64,000 bases of DNA from Halomonas lysinitropha (GTDB taxonomy: Bacteria > Pseudomonadota > Gammaproteobacteria > Pseudomonadales > Halomonadaceae), in the NCBI RefSeq assembly GCF_902500215.1, contig NZ_CABVOU010000037.1:1-64000 (forward strand). The letters are read 5' to 3'. The translations under genes and the position numbers were made by a program. The notes under the pieces were generated by a model that ran no database searches, was not told where the DNA came from, and saw only the letters and a program-made list of their open reading frames with translations. This document shows, piece after piece, positions 32,583 through 42,034 of this stretch. Position 1 is the stretch's first letter, and the number at the start of each line of letters is the position of its first letter.

Positions 32583-33344
32583 ATGACGAATCGCGACGAC
32601 CTGGTCGCCGCCTGCGACCGACTGCTGGAGCCCGAACGCTTCAAGGACTACACCGTGAATGGCCTGCAGGTGGCCGGCAGCGAGCGTGTCGCGCGGGTCA
32701 TGAGCGGGGTGACCGCCTGCCAGGCCCTGCTCGACGAAGCGGTGGCCTGGCAAGCCGACCTGGTGCTGGTGCATCACGGCTACTTCTGGAAGAACGAACC
32801 GGTCACCGTCACCGGCATCAAGCGCCGGCGCCTGGCGACTCTGCTGGCCCATGATATCAATCTGCTGGCCTATCACTTGCCGCTGGATGCCCACCCCGAG
32901 CTCGGCAACAACGCCGAACTGGGCCGTCGGCTGGGCTTCACCGTCACCGGCTGTGCCGATGGCGAACTCGGCGAGGGGCTGGTATGGCTGGGCGAGCCCC
33001 GCCAGGGCCTCGACGTCGCGGGCCTGGTACGGGACGTGGCGGCGTGCCTGGGGCGCGAGCCGTTGCTGATCGAGGCGCCGAGCGGAAACGCGATCCACCG
33101 TGTCGCCTGGTGCACCGGCGGGGCCCAGGACATGATTGTCGGCGCCTGGGAGGCCGGGGCCGATGCCTTCATCTCCGGGGAGATCTCCGAGCGCACGACC
33201 CATCTGGCCCGCGAGATGGGGATTCACTATCTGGCGGCGGGTCACCATGCGACGGAGCGATATGGGGTCCAGGCCCTGGGCGAAAGGCTTGCGGCCGAGT
33301 TCGGCATCGAGCATCGCTTTGTCGATATCGACAACCCTGCCTGA
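32583..33344 (+). CDS. Nif3-like dinuclear metal centre hexameric protein (YbgI type)
   Basis: 253 aa from the ATG at 32583 (MTNRDDLVAACDRLL); the frame opens at 32502. NIF3/DUF34 family: metal-binding VLVHHGYFWKNE, LLAYHLPLDAHPELGNNAELG and the C-terminal HHATERYGVQALGE. Forms toroidal hexamers with two metals per subunit. Reported to resemble GTP cyclohydrolase I-type folds, but the cellular function is unsettled. Divergent from algW. Confidence 0.9.
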   Translation: MTNRDDLVAACDRLLEPERFKDYTVNGLQVAGSERVARVMSGVTACQALLDEAVAWQADLVLVHHGYFWKNEPVTVTGIKRRRLATLLAHDINLLAYHLPLDAHPELGNNAELGRRLGFTVTGCADGELGEGLVWLGEPRQGLDVAGLVRDVAACLGREPLLIEAPSGNAIHRVAWCTGGAQDMIVGAWEAGADAFISGEISERTTHLAREMGIHYLAAGHHATERYGVQALGERLAAEFGIEHRFVDIDNPA

Positions 33345-33404
33345 GAAGGACCTCCCTCCCGGAAGCGTTGTGCCGGGTGCGTGTATCAGGGAGCAGTGAC
33401 GCCG

Positions 33405-33848
33405 TCAGAGGCGCGGTGGCTGAGGGGCAGTGGCATCGTCGCCTTGCCTGAGGCCGAAGTCTTCGGAAAGGGTGCCACGATCGCCATCGGCGTAATCCCG
33501 GGGCACGCCGGGCTCCGCGGTGGCCGCGGCAGGCTCGGGAGCGATGGCGTCCATGGCCTGGCGCCTCAGCGAGCGGGCACCGAGCCGATTGCTGGCCTCC
33601 TCGGCCTCCTGTTCGAGGCTCCGGCTCTCACGATGCAGGCTTTCGGCCAGTTGAGCGATGCGCTCGAGGCTGTCGCCCATGCCGTCCTTGATATTCGCCA
33701 GCTCCCGCTCACGCTCGGCGAGCCGCTGTCGGAGCTGCTGGGCGTTACCCGCCACGACAATGAGCAGGTGATAGCCCAGTGCTCCGATGCCGATGCCGGC
33801 CAGCAGGCAAGCGATGGCCAGCACCCAGTTGATGTTGGTCTCGTCCAC
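33405..33848 (-). CDS. zapG: Division-associated membrane protein ZapG/YhcB (DUF1043)
   Basis: 147 aa. N-terminal membrane helix (about 8-27, VLAIACLLAGIGIGALGYHLL), then a coiled coil (about 33-90: QLRQRLAERERELANIKDGMGDSLERIAQLAESLHRES) and a disordered Pro/Ala tail. YhcB links cell-envelope synthesis with division in E. coli; the same is inferred here. Divergently upstream of zapE. Confidence 0.85.
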   Translation of the reverse strand: MDETNINWVLAIACLLAGIGIGALGYHLLIVVAGNAQQLRQRLAERERELANIKDGMGDSLERIAQLAESLHRESRSLEQEAEEASNRLGARSLRRQAMDAIAPEPAAATAEPGVPRDYADGDRGTLSEDFGLRQGDDATAPQPPRL

Positions 33849-34047
33849 GTTGTGCTTTCTCCCTGGAGCGTTGAGCGACTGGCCGCGCGAGCCGCGTGGG
33901 CTGAATCTGGCCGGAGGAGATCCGTGAGACCATTATAGGGGCGACGCGGTGTGCCGGGTCAACGCGGCGGCCGGCGATGCCAAGTGAGGGCGGTATGCGT
34001 ATAATGCCTCTTCGCGATTGTCCCGAGTACAGGCCTCAGGAATCCCC

Positions 34048-35235
34048 ATGAGCGAGATGCAATATCCGATGGCTTCAAGCGACGCGCGGCACCTCGAGAC
34101 GCCGATGAGCCGCTATCGGGCGGATATCGAGCGCAACGGCTTCCAGCCGGATGCGGCCCAGCAAGAGGCCGTGAAGCACTTGCAGCGACTCTACGATGAG
34201 CTGGTGGCCACGCCGCCTTCTCGGGTGGTGCCGCCGAAGCCTGGCGGTGGGCTCAAGTCGCGGATGGCCGGGCTGTTCAGCCGACGCGATCGCGAGGAGC
34301 CCGAACCGGTGCTTCCTGCGATCCACGGTCTCTACCTTTGGGGCGGGGTGGGTCGCGGCAAGACCTACCTCATGGATGCCTTCTTCGAGACGTTGCCGTT
34401 TCCTGAGAAGATGCGCACCCATTTTCACCGCTTCATGCAGCGGGTGCACAACGAGCTCGAACATTACAAGGGCGAGCGCAACCCATTGACGCTGATCGCC
34501 GCCAAGTTCGCTGCCGAGGCCCGGGTCATCTGCTTCGACGAATTCTTCGTCAAGGACATCACCGATGCCATGATCCTGGCCAACCTGCTCGAGTCACTCT
34601 TCGCGCAAGGCGTGGTGCTGGTGGCAACCTCGAATATCGTCCCCGGAGAGCTCTACAAGGATGGTCTTCAGCGGACCCGCTTCCTGCCGGCCATTGACCT
34701 GCTCGAGCGTCACTGCGAGGTGGTCAACGTGGATTCGGGGGTCGACTACCGCTTGCGCGCCCTGGAGCGTGCCGAGATCTTCCATGCCCCGCTGGACGAT
34801 GCGGCCGAATCAGAACTGGCCCGCAGCTTTCGCGAGATCGCCGGTCATGAGGGCGAGGCGGAGGCGCCGATCGAGATCAACCGTCGTGTACTGCATGCCC
34901 GTCGGCTGCATGACGATGTGGTGTGGTTCGAGTTCAGCGAGCTCTGCGATGGCCCCCGCAGCCAGAACGACTACATCGAGCTGGCCCGGGAGTTCCACAG
35001 CGTGCTGGTGTCAAACGTGACCCGCATGAGTGGAGCGACAGATGATCAAGCCCGGCGCTTTATCAACATGGTGGACGAATTCTACGACCGGGGCGTCAAG
35101 CTTTTGATGTCGGCCGAGGTCTCGGCCGAACAGCTCTATCATGACGGTCGACTGGCGTTCGAATTCGAGCGCACCCTGTCGCGCCTTCAGGAAATGCAGT
35201 CCCACGACTATCTGGCGCTGCCCCACAAGCCCTGA
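34048..35235 (+). CDS. zapE: Cell division ATPase ZapE (AFG1 family)
   Basis: 395 aa from the ATG at 34048 (MSEMQYPMASSDARHL); the first in-frame ATG at 34018 lacks a ribosome site. AAA-type P-loop ATPase: Walker A GGVGRGKT near 102-109, Walker B VICFDEFFVKDI. ZapE associates with FtsZ rings late in division. Adjacent to zapG and upstream of rplM-rpsI, as in Pseudomonas. Confidence 0.93.
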   Translation: MSEMQYPMASSDARHLETPMSRYRADIERNGFQPDAAQQEAVKHLQRLYDELVATPPSRVVPPKPGGGLKSRMAGLFSRRDREEPEPVLPAIHGLYLWGGVGRGKTYLMDAFFETLPFPEKMRTHFHRFMQRVHNELEHYKGERNPLTLIAAKFAAEARVICFDEFFVKDITDAMILANLLESLFAQGVVLVATSNIVPGELYKDGLQRTRFLPAIDLLERHCEVVNVDSGVDYRLRALERAEIFHAPLDDAAESELARSFREIAGHEGEAEAPIEINRRVLHARRLHDDVVWFEFSELCDGPRSQNDYIELAREFHSVLVSNVTRMSGATDDQARRFINMVDEFYDRGVKLLMSAEVSAEQLYHDGRLAFEFERTLSRLQEMQSHDYLALPHKP

Positions 35236-35250
35236 ACGCGAGACTGGCTC

Positions 35251-35280
35251 TTTCCCTGAGAGGGCAAGCTCGTGTAGAAT
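35251..35280 (+). promoter_or_regulatory. Candidate promoter of rplM-rpsI
   Basis: TAGAAT at 35275-35280 is a good -10 box; the best -35 is TTTCCC at 35251-35256 with 18-bp spacing, a weak match. It would give a leader of about 110 nt before rplM, long enough for the translational control known for L13 in E. coli, though no specific fold was established here. Confidence 0.4.
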
Positions 35281-35396
35281 ACGCGCTCGTTCGACTGTTG
35301 CCTCGGCCCGCGGGTAGAGGCAACCAAGAAAAATAGGGACGGTTCCATGCCGGATGCCCGGCGGCAGAACCCAATACATCAATTGGTGATTCACCC

Positions 35397-35825
35397 ATGA
35401 AGACGTTCACTGCCAAACCGCAGTCCGTTCAGCGCGACTGGTTTGTCGTCGATGCTGAGGACAAGACGCTCGGTCGTCTGGCTACCGAGATCGCTCGTCG
35501 CCTACGCGGCAAGCACAAGCCGGAATACACCCCGCATGTCGATACCGGCGATTACATCGTCGTGATCAATGCCGCGAAGGTCCGGGTCACTGGCAACAAG
35601 GCCAGCGCCAAGACCTACTATCGCCATACCGGCTACCCGGGTGGCCTGCGCTCCATGAGTTTCGAGAAGATGATCGCCCATGCACCGGAGCGTGTCATCG
35701 AGTCCGCCGTCAAGGGCATGTTGCCGAAGGGTCCCTTGGGTCGTGCCATGTACTCGAAGCTCAAGGTCTACGCCGGCACCGAGCATCCGCATGCTGCCCA
35801 GCAGCCGCAAGCACTGAACATCTGA
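35397..35825 (+). CDS. rplM: 50S ribosomal protein L13
   Basis: 142 aa, standard length. Diagnostic motifs are [42 protein letters not shown] and the [23 protein letters not shown] loop. An early assembly protein of the large subunit that binds 23S rRNA. 13 bp before rpsI, forming the usual two-gene operon. Confidence 0.98.
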   Translation: MKTFTAKPQSVQRDWFVVDAEDKTLGRLATEIARRLRGKHKPEYTPHVDTGDYIVVINAAKVRVTGNKASAKTYYRHTGYPGGLRSMSFEKMIAHAPERVIESAVKGMLPKGPLGRAMYSKLKVYAGTEHPHAAQQPQALNI

Positions 35826-35838
35826 GGGAATCTTCGCC

Positions 35839-36228
35839 ATGACACAGCAGTATTACGGTACCGGGCGCCGCAAGACCTCTACCGCCCGCGTCTTCATGAA
35901 GCCGGGCACCGGCAAGATCACCGTCAACAGCCGTGAGCTGGACCAGTACTTCGGTCGCGTCACCGGTCGCATGGTGGTTCGCCAGCCGCTCGAACTGACC
36001 GATACCGTCGGCCAGTTCGATGTCTACGTCACCGTCAAGGGCGGCGGCGGTTCGGCTCAGGCCGGCGCCATTCGTCACGGCATCACGCGTGCCCTGCTGG
36101 ACTACAACGAGGACTTCCGTGGCCAGTTGCGCGAAGCGGGATACGTCACTCGCGACGCCCGCCAGGTGGAGCGCAAGAAGATCGGCCTGCGCAAGGCGCG
36201 CCGTCGCCCGCAGTTCTCCAAGCGCTGA
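35839..36228 (+). CDS. rpsI: 30S ribosomal protein S9
   Basis: 129 aa. Begins with [15 protein letters not shown] and ends in the basic tail [11 protein letters not shown], whose last residues contact the P-site tRNA anticodon. AGGGAA ribosome site upstream. Followed at once by a strong terminator. Confidence 0.98.
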   Translation: MTQQYYGTGRRKTSTARVFMKPGTGKITVNSRELDQYFGRVTGRMVVRQPLELTDTVGQFDVYVTVKGGGGSAQAGAIRHGITRALLDYNEDFRGQLREAGYVTRDARQVERKKIGLRKARRRPQFSKR

Positions 36229-36250
36229 TACGCCTCGTATCGCCGCATGA

Positions 36251-36285
36251 AAACGCCCGGGTCCAGCGACCTGGGCGTTTTTTTT
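36251..36285 (+). terminator. Rho-independent terminator of rplM-rpsI
   Basis: A 13-bp stem (36251-36263 with 36268-36280, one G-T) closes on a 4-nt CAGC loop, with a run of T from 36278 to 36285. A textbook intrinsic terminator placed 22 bp after the rpsI stop. The A-rich 5' side could also stop minus-strand transcription. Confidence 0.93.
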
Positions 36286-36337
36286 GCTGGATCAAGAATT
36301 TGTCGTCAGGTTTCCCGTTTGCTCAGGGAACCTTTTC

Positions 36338-36366
36338 TTGTGCGGGGCGACACGATTTTTTACCAT
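36338..36366 (+). promoter_or_regulatory. Candidate promoter of petABC
   Basis: TTGTGC (36338-36343) and TACCAT (36361-36366) with the optimal 17-bp spacing, in the AT-richer stretch between the rpsI terminator and petA. Leader about 75 nt. Confidence 0.4.
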
Positions 36367-36446
36367 ACACTGCATTTGGTATCTGTGGTCGCGGGGGTTA
36401 CTGTCCGTGATGGAACAACGGGTAAGCTGATGGGAGAAACCTAAAA

Positions 36447-37046
36447 ATGGCAGATAACGGCGTAAACAAGGGTCGGCGCCGTTTCCTCGTAGGTGCTACC
36501 ACCGTCGTGGGTGCGGTGGGTGCCGTCGGGGTTGCGGTCCCCTTTGTGGCTTCCTGGCAGCCGAGTGCCAGGGCTAGGGCGGCGGGTGCCCCCGTCCAGG
36601 CCGACATCTCGAAGCTCGAACCCGGGCAGCGCATGACCGTCGAGTGGCGCGGCAAGCCGGTATGGATCATCAACCGCACGCCGGAGATGGTCGAACGTAC
36701 CCGCAACTTCGACGAGGACCGCCTCGCCGATCCCGCTTCCATGGTACCGCAGCAGCCGGATTACGTTTCTGGCGAGATGCGCTCGATCAAGCCGGAGATA
36801 GGGGTGCTCATCGGTATCTGCACGCACCTGGGCTGTTCGCCACTTTATCGACCTGAGCCCGATGCCGAAGGTGTGGGAACCGATGACTGGCCGGGCGGCT
36901 TCTTCTGCCCTTGCCACGGCTCGCGCTTTGATCTGGCCGGTCGGGTGTTCAGCAATGTGCCGGCGCCGACCAACCTCGAAGTGCCACCTTACCGCTTCGA
37001 CAGCGATGCGCTGATCACGGTCGGCGAAGATGAGGAGACTGCCTGA
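36447..37046 (+). CDS. petA: Ubiquinol-cytochrome c reductase Rieske iron-sulfur subunit
   Basis: 199 aa. The N-terminal RRRFLVG plus hydrophobic helix (about 10-36) is a Tat-type signal anchor. The 2Fe-2S ligands are C125-T-H127-L-G-C130 and C154-P-C156-H157-G-S. Accepts an electron from quinol at the Qo site of the bc1 complex and passes it to cytochrome c1. First gene of petABC; its stop overlaps the petB start. Confidence 0.97.
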   Translation: MADNGVNKGRRRFLVGATTVVGAVGAVGVAVPFVASWQPSARARAAGAPVQADISKLEPGQRMTVEWRGKPVWIINRTPEMVERTRNFDEDRLADPASMVPQQPDYVSGEMRSIKPEIGVLIGICTHLGCSPLYRPEPDAEGVGTDDWPGGFFCPCHGSRFDLAGRVFSNVPAPTNLEVPPYRFDSDALITVGEDEETA

Positions 37047-38305
37047 TGGGTAACCCGAACAAAGTCAAGGCGGAGCGCGGCTTGATGCGCTGGGTCGATG
37101 ACCGCTTCCCGGCCACCCAGATGTGGCAGGACCACATGGCGAAGTACTATGCGCCGAAGAACTTCAACTTCTGGTACTTCTTCGGTTCCCTGGCGCTGCT
37201 GGTGCTGGTCAACCAGATCCTCACCGGGGTCTGGCTGACCATGAGCTACAATCCCTCCGCCGAAGGCGCCTTCGCCTCGGTCGAGTACATCATGCGCGAT
37301 GTGGAATGGGGCTGGCTGATCCGCTACATGCACTCCACTGGCGCTACGGCCTTCTTCGCCGTCATCTATCTGCACATGTTCCGCGGACTGCTCTACGGCT
37401 CCTACAAGGCACCACGTGAGCTGGTGTGGATCTTCGGCATGACCATCTATCTGGCGCTGATGGCCGAGGCCTTCATGGGCTATCTGCTGCCCTGGGGCCA
37501 GATGTCCTACTGGGGCGCGCAGGTCATCATCTCGCTGTTCTCGGCGATCCCGGTGATCGGTCCCGACCTGACCCAGTGGATTCGCGGCGACTTCCTGATT
37601 TCCGGCATCACCCTCAACCGTTTCTTTGCTCTGCACGTGGTGGCGTTGCCGATCGTTATCCTGGCGCTGGTGGTGCTGCACATCATTGCGCTGCACGAGG
37701 TCGGATCCAACAACCCTGATGGGATCGACATCAAGAAGAAGAAGGACGAGTCCGGCAAGCCACTGGACGGTATTCCCTTCCATCCCTACTACACGGTGAA
37801 GGATCTCGTCGGCGTGGCGGTATTCCTGTTCGTCTTCTGCGTGGTGATCTTCTACTTCCCGGAGGGTGGAGGCTATTTCCTCGAGAAACCCAACTTCCAG
37901 CCGGCTGACCCGCTGACGACACCTGATCACATCGCCCCGGTCTGGTATTTCACGCCCTTCTACGCGATCCTGCGCGCGATCACCTTCTCGCTGTTCGGAC
38001 TCGACGCCAAGTTCCTCGGTGTGATCTTCATGGGCGCAGCCATCGCGGTGCTCTTCGTGCTGCCCTGGCTCGACCGCAGCCCGGTGCGTTCCATGCGCTA
38101 CAAGGGCTGGATGTCCAAGGTAATGCTGGCGCTGTTCGCACTCAGCTTCGTGATCCTGGGCGTGCTCGGGGTATTGCCGGTCACCGAGGGGCGTACCCTG
38201 CTGTCCCAGGTGTGCACCGTCATCTACTTCGCCTTCTTCCTGCTGATGCCGTTCTATACCCGGCTGGAGAAGACCAAACCCGTTCCGGAAAGGGTGACTG
38301 GCTAA
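37046..38305 (+). CDS. petB: Cytochrome b subunit of the bc1 complex
   Basis: 419 aa, eight predicted membrane helices. Haem-ligand histidines lie in helices B and D (RYMHSTGATAFFAVIYLHMFRGLLYG and NRFFALHVVALPIVILALVVLHIIALHEVG). The PEWY-equivalent Qo-loop motif is present as APVWYF. Oxidises quinol and recycles electrons (Q cycle) in the inner membrane. Overlaps petA, and the stop TAATG overlaps petC. Confidence 0.97.
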   Translation: MGNPNKVKAERGLMRWVDDRFPATQMWQDHMAKYYAPKNFNFWYFFGSLALLVLVNQILTGVWLTMSYNPSAEGAFASVEYIMRDVEWGWLIRYMHSTGATAFFAVIYLHMFRGLLYGSYKAPRELVWIFGMTIYLALMAEAFMGYLLPWGQMSYWGAQVIISLFSAIPVIGPDLTQWIRGDFLISGITLNRFFALHVVALPIVILALVVLHIIALHEVGSNNPDGIDIKKKKDESGKPLDGIPFHPYYTVKDLVGVAVFLFVFCVVIFYFPEGGGYFLEKPNFQPADPLTTPDHIAPVWYFTPFYAILRAITFSLFGLDAKFLGVIFMGAAIAVLFVLPWLDRSPVRSMRYKGWMSKVMLALFALSFVILGVLGVLPVTEGRTLLSQVCTVIYFAFFLLMPFYTRLEKTKPVPERVTG

Positions 38306-39072
38306 TGAAAAAGCAACTGTTAGCGCTGCTCTTCGCGCTGGTGCCCGTCTCGGCAATGGCCGCGGGAGGTGCGAGCGTTCCGTACTCCATGGAGCCCGAT
38401 CTCCACGACAAGGCGTCCTTGCAGAACGGCATGAAGCTTTATGTCAATTACTGCATGGGTTGCCACTCCCTGGAGCACCAGCGGTTTGCGCGTGCCGCCG
38501 AAGACCTGGATATGCCCCAGGATCTGGTGGAAGAGAACCTGATCTTTTCCCCCGAGTTGGCCTTCAATGACCAGATGCACATCGCCATGAATGAGGGTGA
38601 TGGCGAGGCCTGGTTCGGGGTGACACCCCCCGACCTGACCCTCGAGTCGCGTCTGCGCGGCACCGACTGGATCTACTCCTATCTGCTGACGTTCTACAAG
38701 GATCCCAGTACCGGCACCGGCGTCAACAATGCTGTCTTCCCGCTAGCCGCCATGCCTAACGTGCTTGAGCCATTGCAGGGAGTGCAGGAGAAGGTGTGCG
38801 CCGAGACGGACCAGCCGGTCGAAGGGGCCGAGCTCGATCCGCTGACCGGCAAGTACCAGTCCTGCGAGACGCTGCAGGTCACCCAGCCAGGCGAAATGGA
38901 GCCGGCCGAGTTCGAGGAGGCGGTCTACGACCTGACCAATTTCCTCGCCTACGTGGGTGAGCCGTCCAAGCTGCACGCTCAGTCGCTGGGGCCGAAGGTG
39001 CTGATCTTCATCTTCATCTTCGGTGTCATCGCTTACCTGCTCAAGCGCGAGTACTGGCGCGACGTTCACTGA
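38305..39072 (+). CDS. petC: Cytochrome c1 subunit of the bc1 complex
   Basis: 255 aa from the ATG at 38305. Cleavable signal peptide (AMA-AGG near 20), CXXCH haem c site C50-M-G-C53-H54 and a C-terminal membrane anchor (about 231-248: KVLIFIFIFGVIAYLL). The distal methionine is probably in the ALAAMPNVLEPL-type segment (PLAAMPNVLEPL). Takes electrons from the Rieske protein to soluble cytochrome c. Followed by a strong hairpin. Confidence 0.97.
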   Translation: MKKQLLALLFALVPVSAMAAGGASVPYSMEPDLHDKASLQNGMKLYVNYCMGCHSLEHQRFARAAEDLDMPQDLVEENLIFSPELAFNDQMHIAMNEGDGEAWFGVTPPDLTLESRLRGTDWIYSYLLTFYKDPSTGTGVNNAVFPLAAMPNVLEPLQGVQEKVCAETDQPVEGAELDPLTGKYQSCETLQVTQPGEMEPAEFEEAVYDLTNFLAYVGEPSKLHAQSLGPKVLIFIFIFGVIAYLLKREYWRDVH

Positions 39073-39095
39073 TCCGTTATCGACGGATGTTGACG

Positions 39096-39125
39096 GGGCG
39101 CATGGTCGACGGCCATGCGCCCTTT
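39096..39125 (+). terminator. Terminator of petABC
   Basis: A perfect 10-bp stem, GGGCGCATGG (39096-39105) with CCATGCGCCC (39113-39122), a 7-nt loop and TTT directly after. Lies 24 bp downstream of petC. Confidence 0.75.
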
Positions 39126-39219
39126 CGTGGTTACTGCCTGATATCGGGCAGCATGGTAGCCCTCAAGCTAGGGGCTGTCGTGTTATCATCTCGGCACGAA
39201 CAGATGCGAGGATTGTTAC

Positions 39220-39846
39220 ATGGGTGTAGTGGCCAAGCGGTCGTCGATGATCTTTTATTCGGGAGGGGATGACCATTACAGTCATCGTGTGCGAATCGTA
39301 CTCGCCGAGAAGGGCGTGGCCGTGGATATCGTCGAGGTGACCGACGAACAGCACCCCGAGGAGCTCGCCGACCTCAATCCCTACAACAGCGTGCCCACAC
39401 TGCTCGACCGCGATCTGGTGCTCTATGAGTCCAAGGTGATGATGGAGTACCTTGACGAGCGTTTCCCGCATCCGCCACTGCTTCCCGTCTACCCCGTGGC
39501 GCGGGCCAAGAGTCGCCTTTGGATGCATCGCATCGAGCGCGAATGGTGTCCGTTGGTCGAGCAGGTCCAGAGTGGCGCGAAGAAGGATATCGAGAAAGCG
39601 CGCAAGGAACTGCGCGAGAGTCTGGTCGGTATCTCGCCGATCTTCGAGGACATGCCCTACTTCATGAGCGAGGAGTTTACCCTGGTGGACTGCTGCCTGG
39701 CGCCGATCCTCTGGCGCTTGCCGGCGTTGGGCATCGAGCTGCCCGAGAAGCAGGTCAAGCCCTTGATGAGCTATATGGAGCGCCTCTTCGACCGCGACGG
39801 TTTCAAGGCGGCACTCAGCGAGAACGAGCGCGAGATGCGCCCCTGA
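39220..39846 (+). CDS. sspA: Stringent starvation protein A
   Basis: 208 aa. GST-fold: thioredoxin-like half ([56 protein letters not shown]) and helical half. The catalytic GST residues are not conserved, as in SspA, which instead binds sigma-70 RNA polymerase and alters promoter choice under starvation and acid stress. 44 bp upstream of sspB. Confidence 0.95.
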   Translation: MGVVAKRSSMIFYSGGDDHYSHRVRIVLAEKGVAVDIVEVTDEQHPEELADLNPYNSVPTLLDRDLVLYESKVMMEYLDERFPHPPLLPVYPVARAKSRLWMHRIEREWCPLVEQVQSGAKKDIEKARKELRESLVGISPIFEDMPYFMSEEFTLVDCCLAPILWRLPALGIELPEKQVKPLMSYMERLFDRDGFKAALSENEREMRP

Positions 39847-39890
39847 ATTTCGACCCGGTGATGACCGAGTCCCCGACCCAGGAGGGCCAA

Positions 39891-40376
39891 ATGATGCAAT
39901 CGAGCCGTCCCTACATTGCCAGGGCCCTTTACCAGTGGCTGCTGGATAATGACCTGACCCCTTATATCGTCGTCGATGCCGAGCAGCCGGGGGTCGAGGT
40001 TCCCCGACAGTTCGTCCAGAATGGTCAGATCGTGCTCAACCTGGCGCCTACTGCGGTGCGCGACTTCAGCATGGAGAACGACGCGGTGAGTTTCTCTGCG
40101 CGTTTCGGCGGTCGCCCCATGCAGGTGATGGTGCCTATCGAGGCATTGATCGCGATCTATGCCCGGGAAAACGGTGTCGGCATGGTGTTCGGTCATGAGC
40201 CGGTGATACCGGCCGAAGCCACTGAGGCAGAGGAGAAGGGGCCTCGGCTCAACGAGGTAGATACCGCCGGTGATAGCGCTGATGACGACTCGCAGGAAGA
40301 GGTGCCTCAGGAAGAGGATCAGGGTGATGAGGCGCCGCCGCGGAAAGGGCGCCCCTCGCTGCGGGTCATCAAGTGA
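39891..40376 (+). CDS. sspB: ClpXP adaptor SspB
   Basis: 161 aa from the ATG at 39891 (or 160 aa from the ATG at 39894); GGAGGG stands just before it. The folded domain (about 3-110) binds the ssrA tag on stalled-translation products. A long acidic flexible linker (about 111-150) leads to the C-terminal ClpX-binding tail RPSLRVIK. Delivers tagged proteins to ClpXP. Cotranscribed with sspA. Confidence 0.95.
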   Translation: MMQSSRPYIARALYQWLLDNDLTPYIVVDAEQPGVEVPRQFVQNGQIVLNLAPTAVRDFSMENDAVSFSARFGGRPMQVMVPIEALIAIYARENGVGMVFGHEPVIPAEATEAEEKGPRLNEVDTAGDSADDDSQEEVPQEEDQGDEAPPRKGRPSLRVIK

Positions 40377-40402
40377 TCTAGGACTCGCTTATCGGGACGC
40401 GA

Positions 40403-40427
40403 AACGGCAGGCCACAGGCCTGCCGTT
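40403..40427. terminator. Bidirectional hairpin between convergent sspB and dolP
   Basis: A perfect 11-bp inverted repeat, AACGGCAGGCC (40403-40413) with GGCCTGCCGTT (40417-40427), around a 3-nt ACA loop in the 72-bp convergent gap. No long T run, but the AACGG/CCGTT ends give short A/T flanks on each strand. Confidence 0.65.
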
Positions 40428-40448
40428 CGCACTCTGCAAGGGCGGTCG

Positions 40449-41027
40449 TCAGTCCAGGTAGTCGAAGACCTTGACGATGCGCTGCATGCCGCCCACAGAA
40501 GAGACGGCCTGGACGATGCGCTCCGCCTCGTTGCGGGTGACGATGCCCATCAGGTAGACGCTGTCGTTCTCGACAACCACCTGGATGCGTCCGGAGTCGA
40601 TCTCCTCGTTGGCCGCAAGGCTGGTGCGGATGCGGGTCCTCAGCCAGGTGTCGGAGAGGCGCTGGCTCGCCGGCAGGTTGGCGGCAATGGCGAGCTCGTT
40701 GTGCACCTCGCGGACGTTACGCACCTTGCCGGCGACCTCCTCGGCTTTCGCCTTGAGCTCCTCGCTTGGCACCTGTCCGGTGAGCAGCACGACGCCGTTG
40801 AAGCTGTCGACATTGATGCGGGCATCGCTGAGCCGTGCATCGGTGCGGCCGAGGTTGTGGCCGACCTTGGTCTCGATGCTCTCGTCCTCGACCTGAGCCC
40901 CGAAAGTGCGCTCACCGTAGTTCTCGTCGATGGTGCCCGGGGTGGTAATGCCGGTCACAGTGCTGCAGCCGGCGAGACCGATGCCGAGGGTAAGCAGCAG
41001 GGTCGTGAGAAGGGACTTCCTTTTCAT
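40449..41027 (-). CDS. dolP: Outer-membrane BON-domain lipoprotein DolP
   Basis: 192 aa from the ATG at 41027 (MKRKSLLTTLLLTLGIGLAGC). Lipobox LAGC with C21 as the lipidated residue. Two BON domains (about 47-115 and 125-191) that bind anionic phospholipid. DolP localises to division sites in E. coli and supports outer-membrane integrity and BAM function. 5 bp after diaA. Confidence 0.93.
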   Translation of the reverse strand: MKRKSLLTTLLLTLGIGLAGCSTVTGITTPGTIDENYGERTFGAQVEDESIETKVGHNLGRTDARLSDARINVDSFNGVVLLTGQVPSEELKAKAEEVAGKVRNVREVHNELAIAANLPASQRLSDTWLRTRIRTSLAANEEIDSGRIQVVVENDSVYLMGIVTRNEAERIVQAVSSVGGMQRIVKVFDYLD

Positions 41028-41032
41028 GGCGG

Positions 41033-41665
<633 letters not shown>

Positions 41666-42034
41666 TCAGGACGCTTCGAAGGCATCCGTCACCCACTCGA
41701 TCTCGAGGTCGGGGGGCGTGCCGGACACGGCCAGTACATCGAAGCGGCAAGGACATGATAGCCCGTTGCGCTGGAGATAAAAACGCGCCGCCCGGATCAG
41801 GCGGCGCTGCTTGGTGGCGGTGATGGTTTCCAAGGGGTGCCCGTGACGGCTGTCGGCACGGTGGCGAACCTCGACAAATACCAGGACATCGCCATCACGC
41901 ATCACCAGATCGATCTCGCCGCCCTTGGCATGCTGGTTGCTGGCCTCGAGGGAGAGTCCGCGTGCCATCAGCCAGCGTGCCGCAAGCTGCTCGATGGCAC
42001 CGCCGCGGGCGCGGGCGTCACCGGGCCCGATCAT
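41666..42034 (-). CDS. yraN: YraN-family predicted endonuclease-like protein (UPF0102)
   Basis: 122 aa. Holliday-junction-resolvase-like fold: GAIEQLAARWLMARGL at the start, then the PD-(D/E)XK-type residues in GGEIDLVMRDGDVLVFVEVRHR. Function not settled in the family. Overlaps the end of lpoA by 17 bp. Confidence 0.93.
   Translation of the reverse strand: MIGPGDARARGGAIEQLAARWLMARGLSLEASNQHAKGGEIDLVMRDGDVLVFVEVRHRADSRHGHPLETITATKQRRLIRAARFYLQRNGLSCPCRFDVLAVSGTPPDLEIEWVTDAFEAS

Noticed and set aside
36989-38356. 455-codon minus-strand frame opposite petB
   Set aside because: Fully antisense to the cytochrome b gene, His/Gln/Asp-rich composition as expected from reversed codons; no domain.
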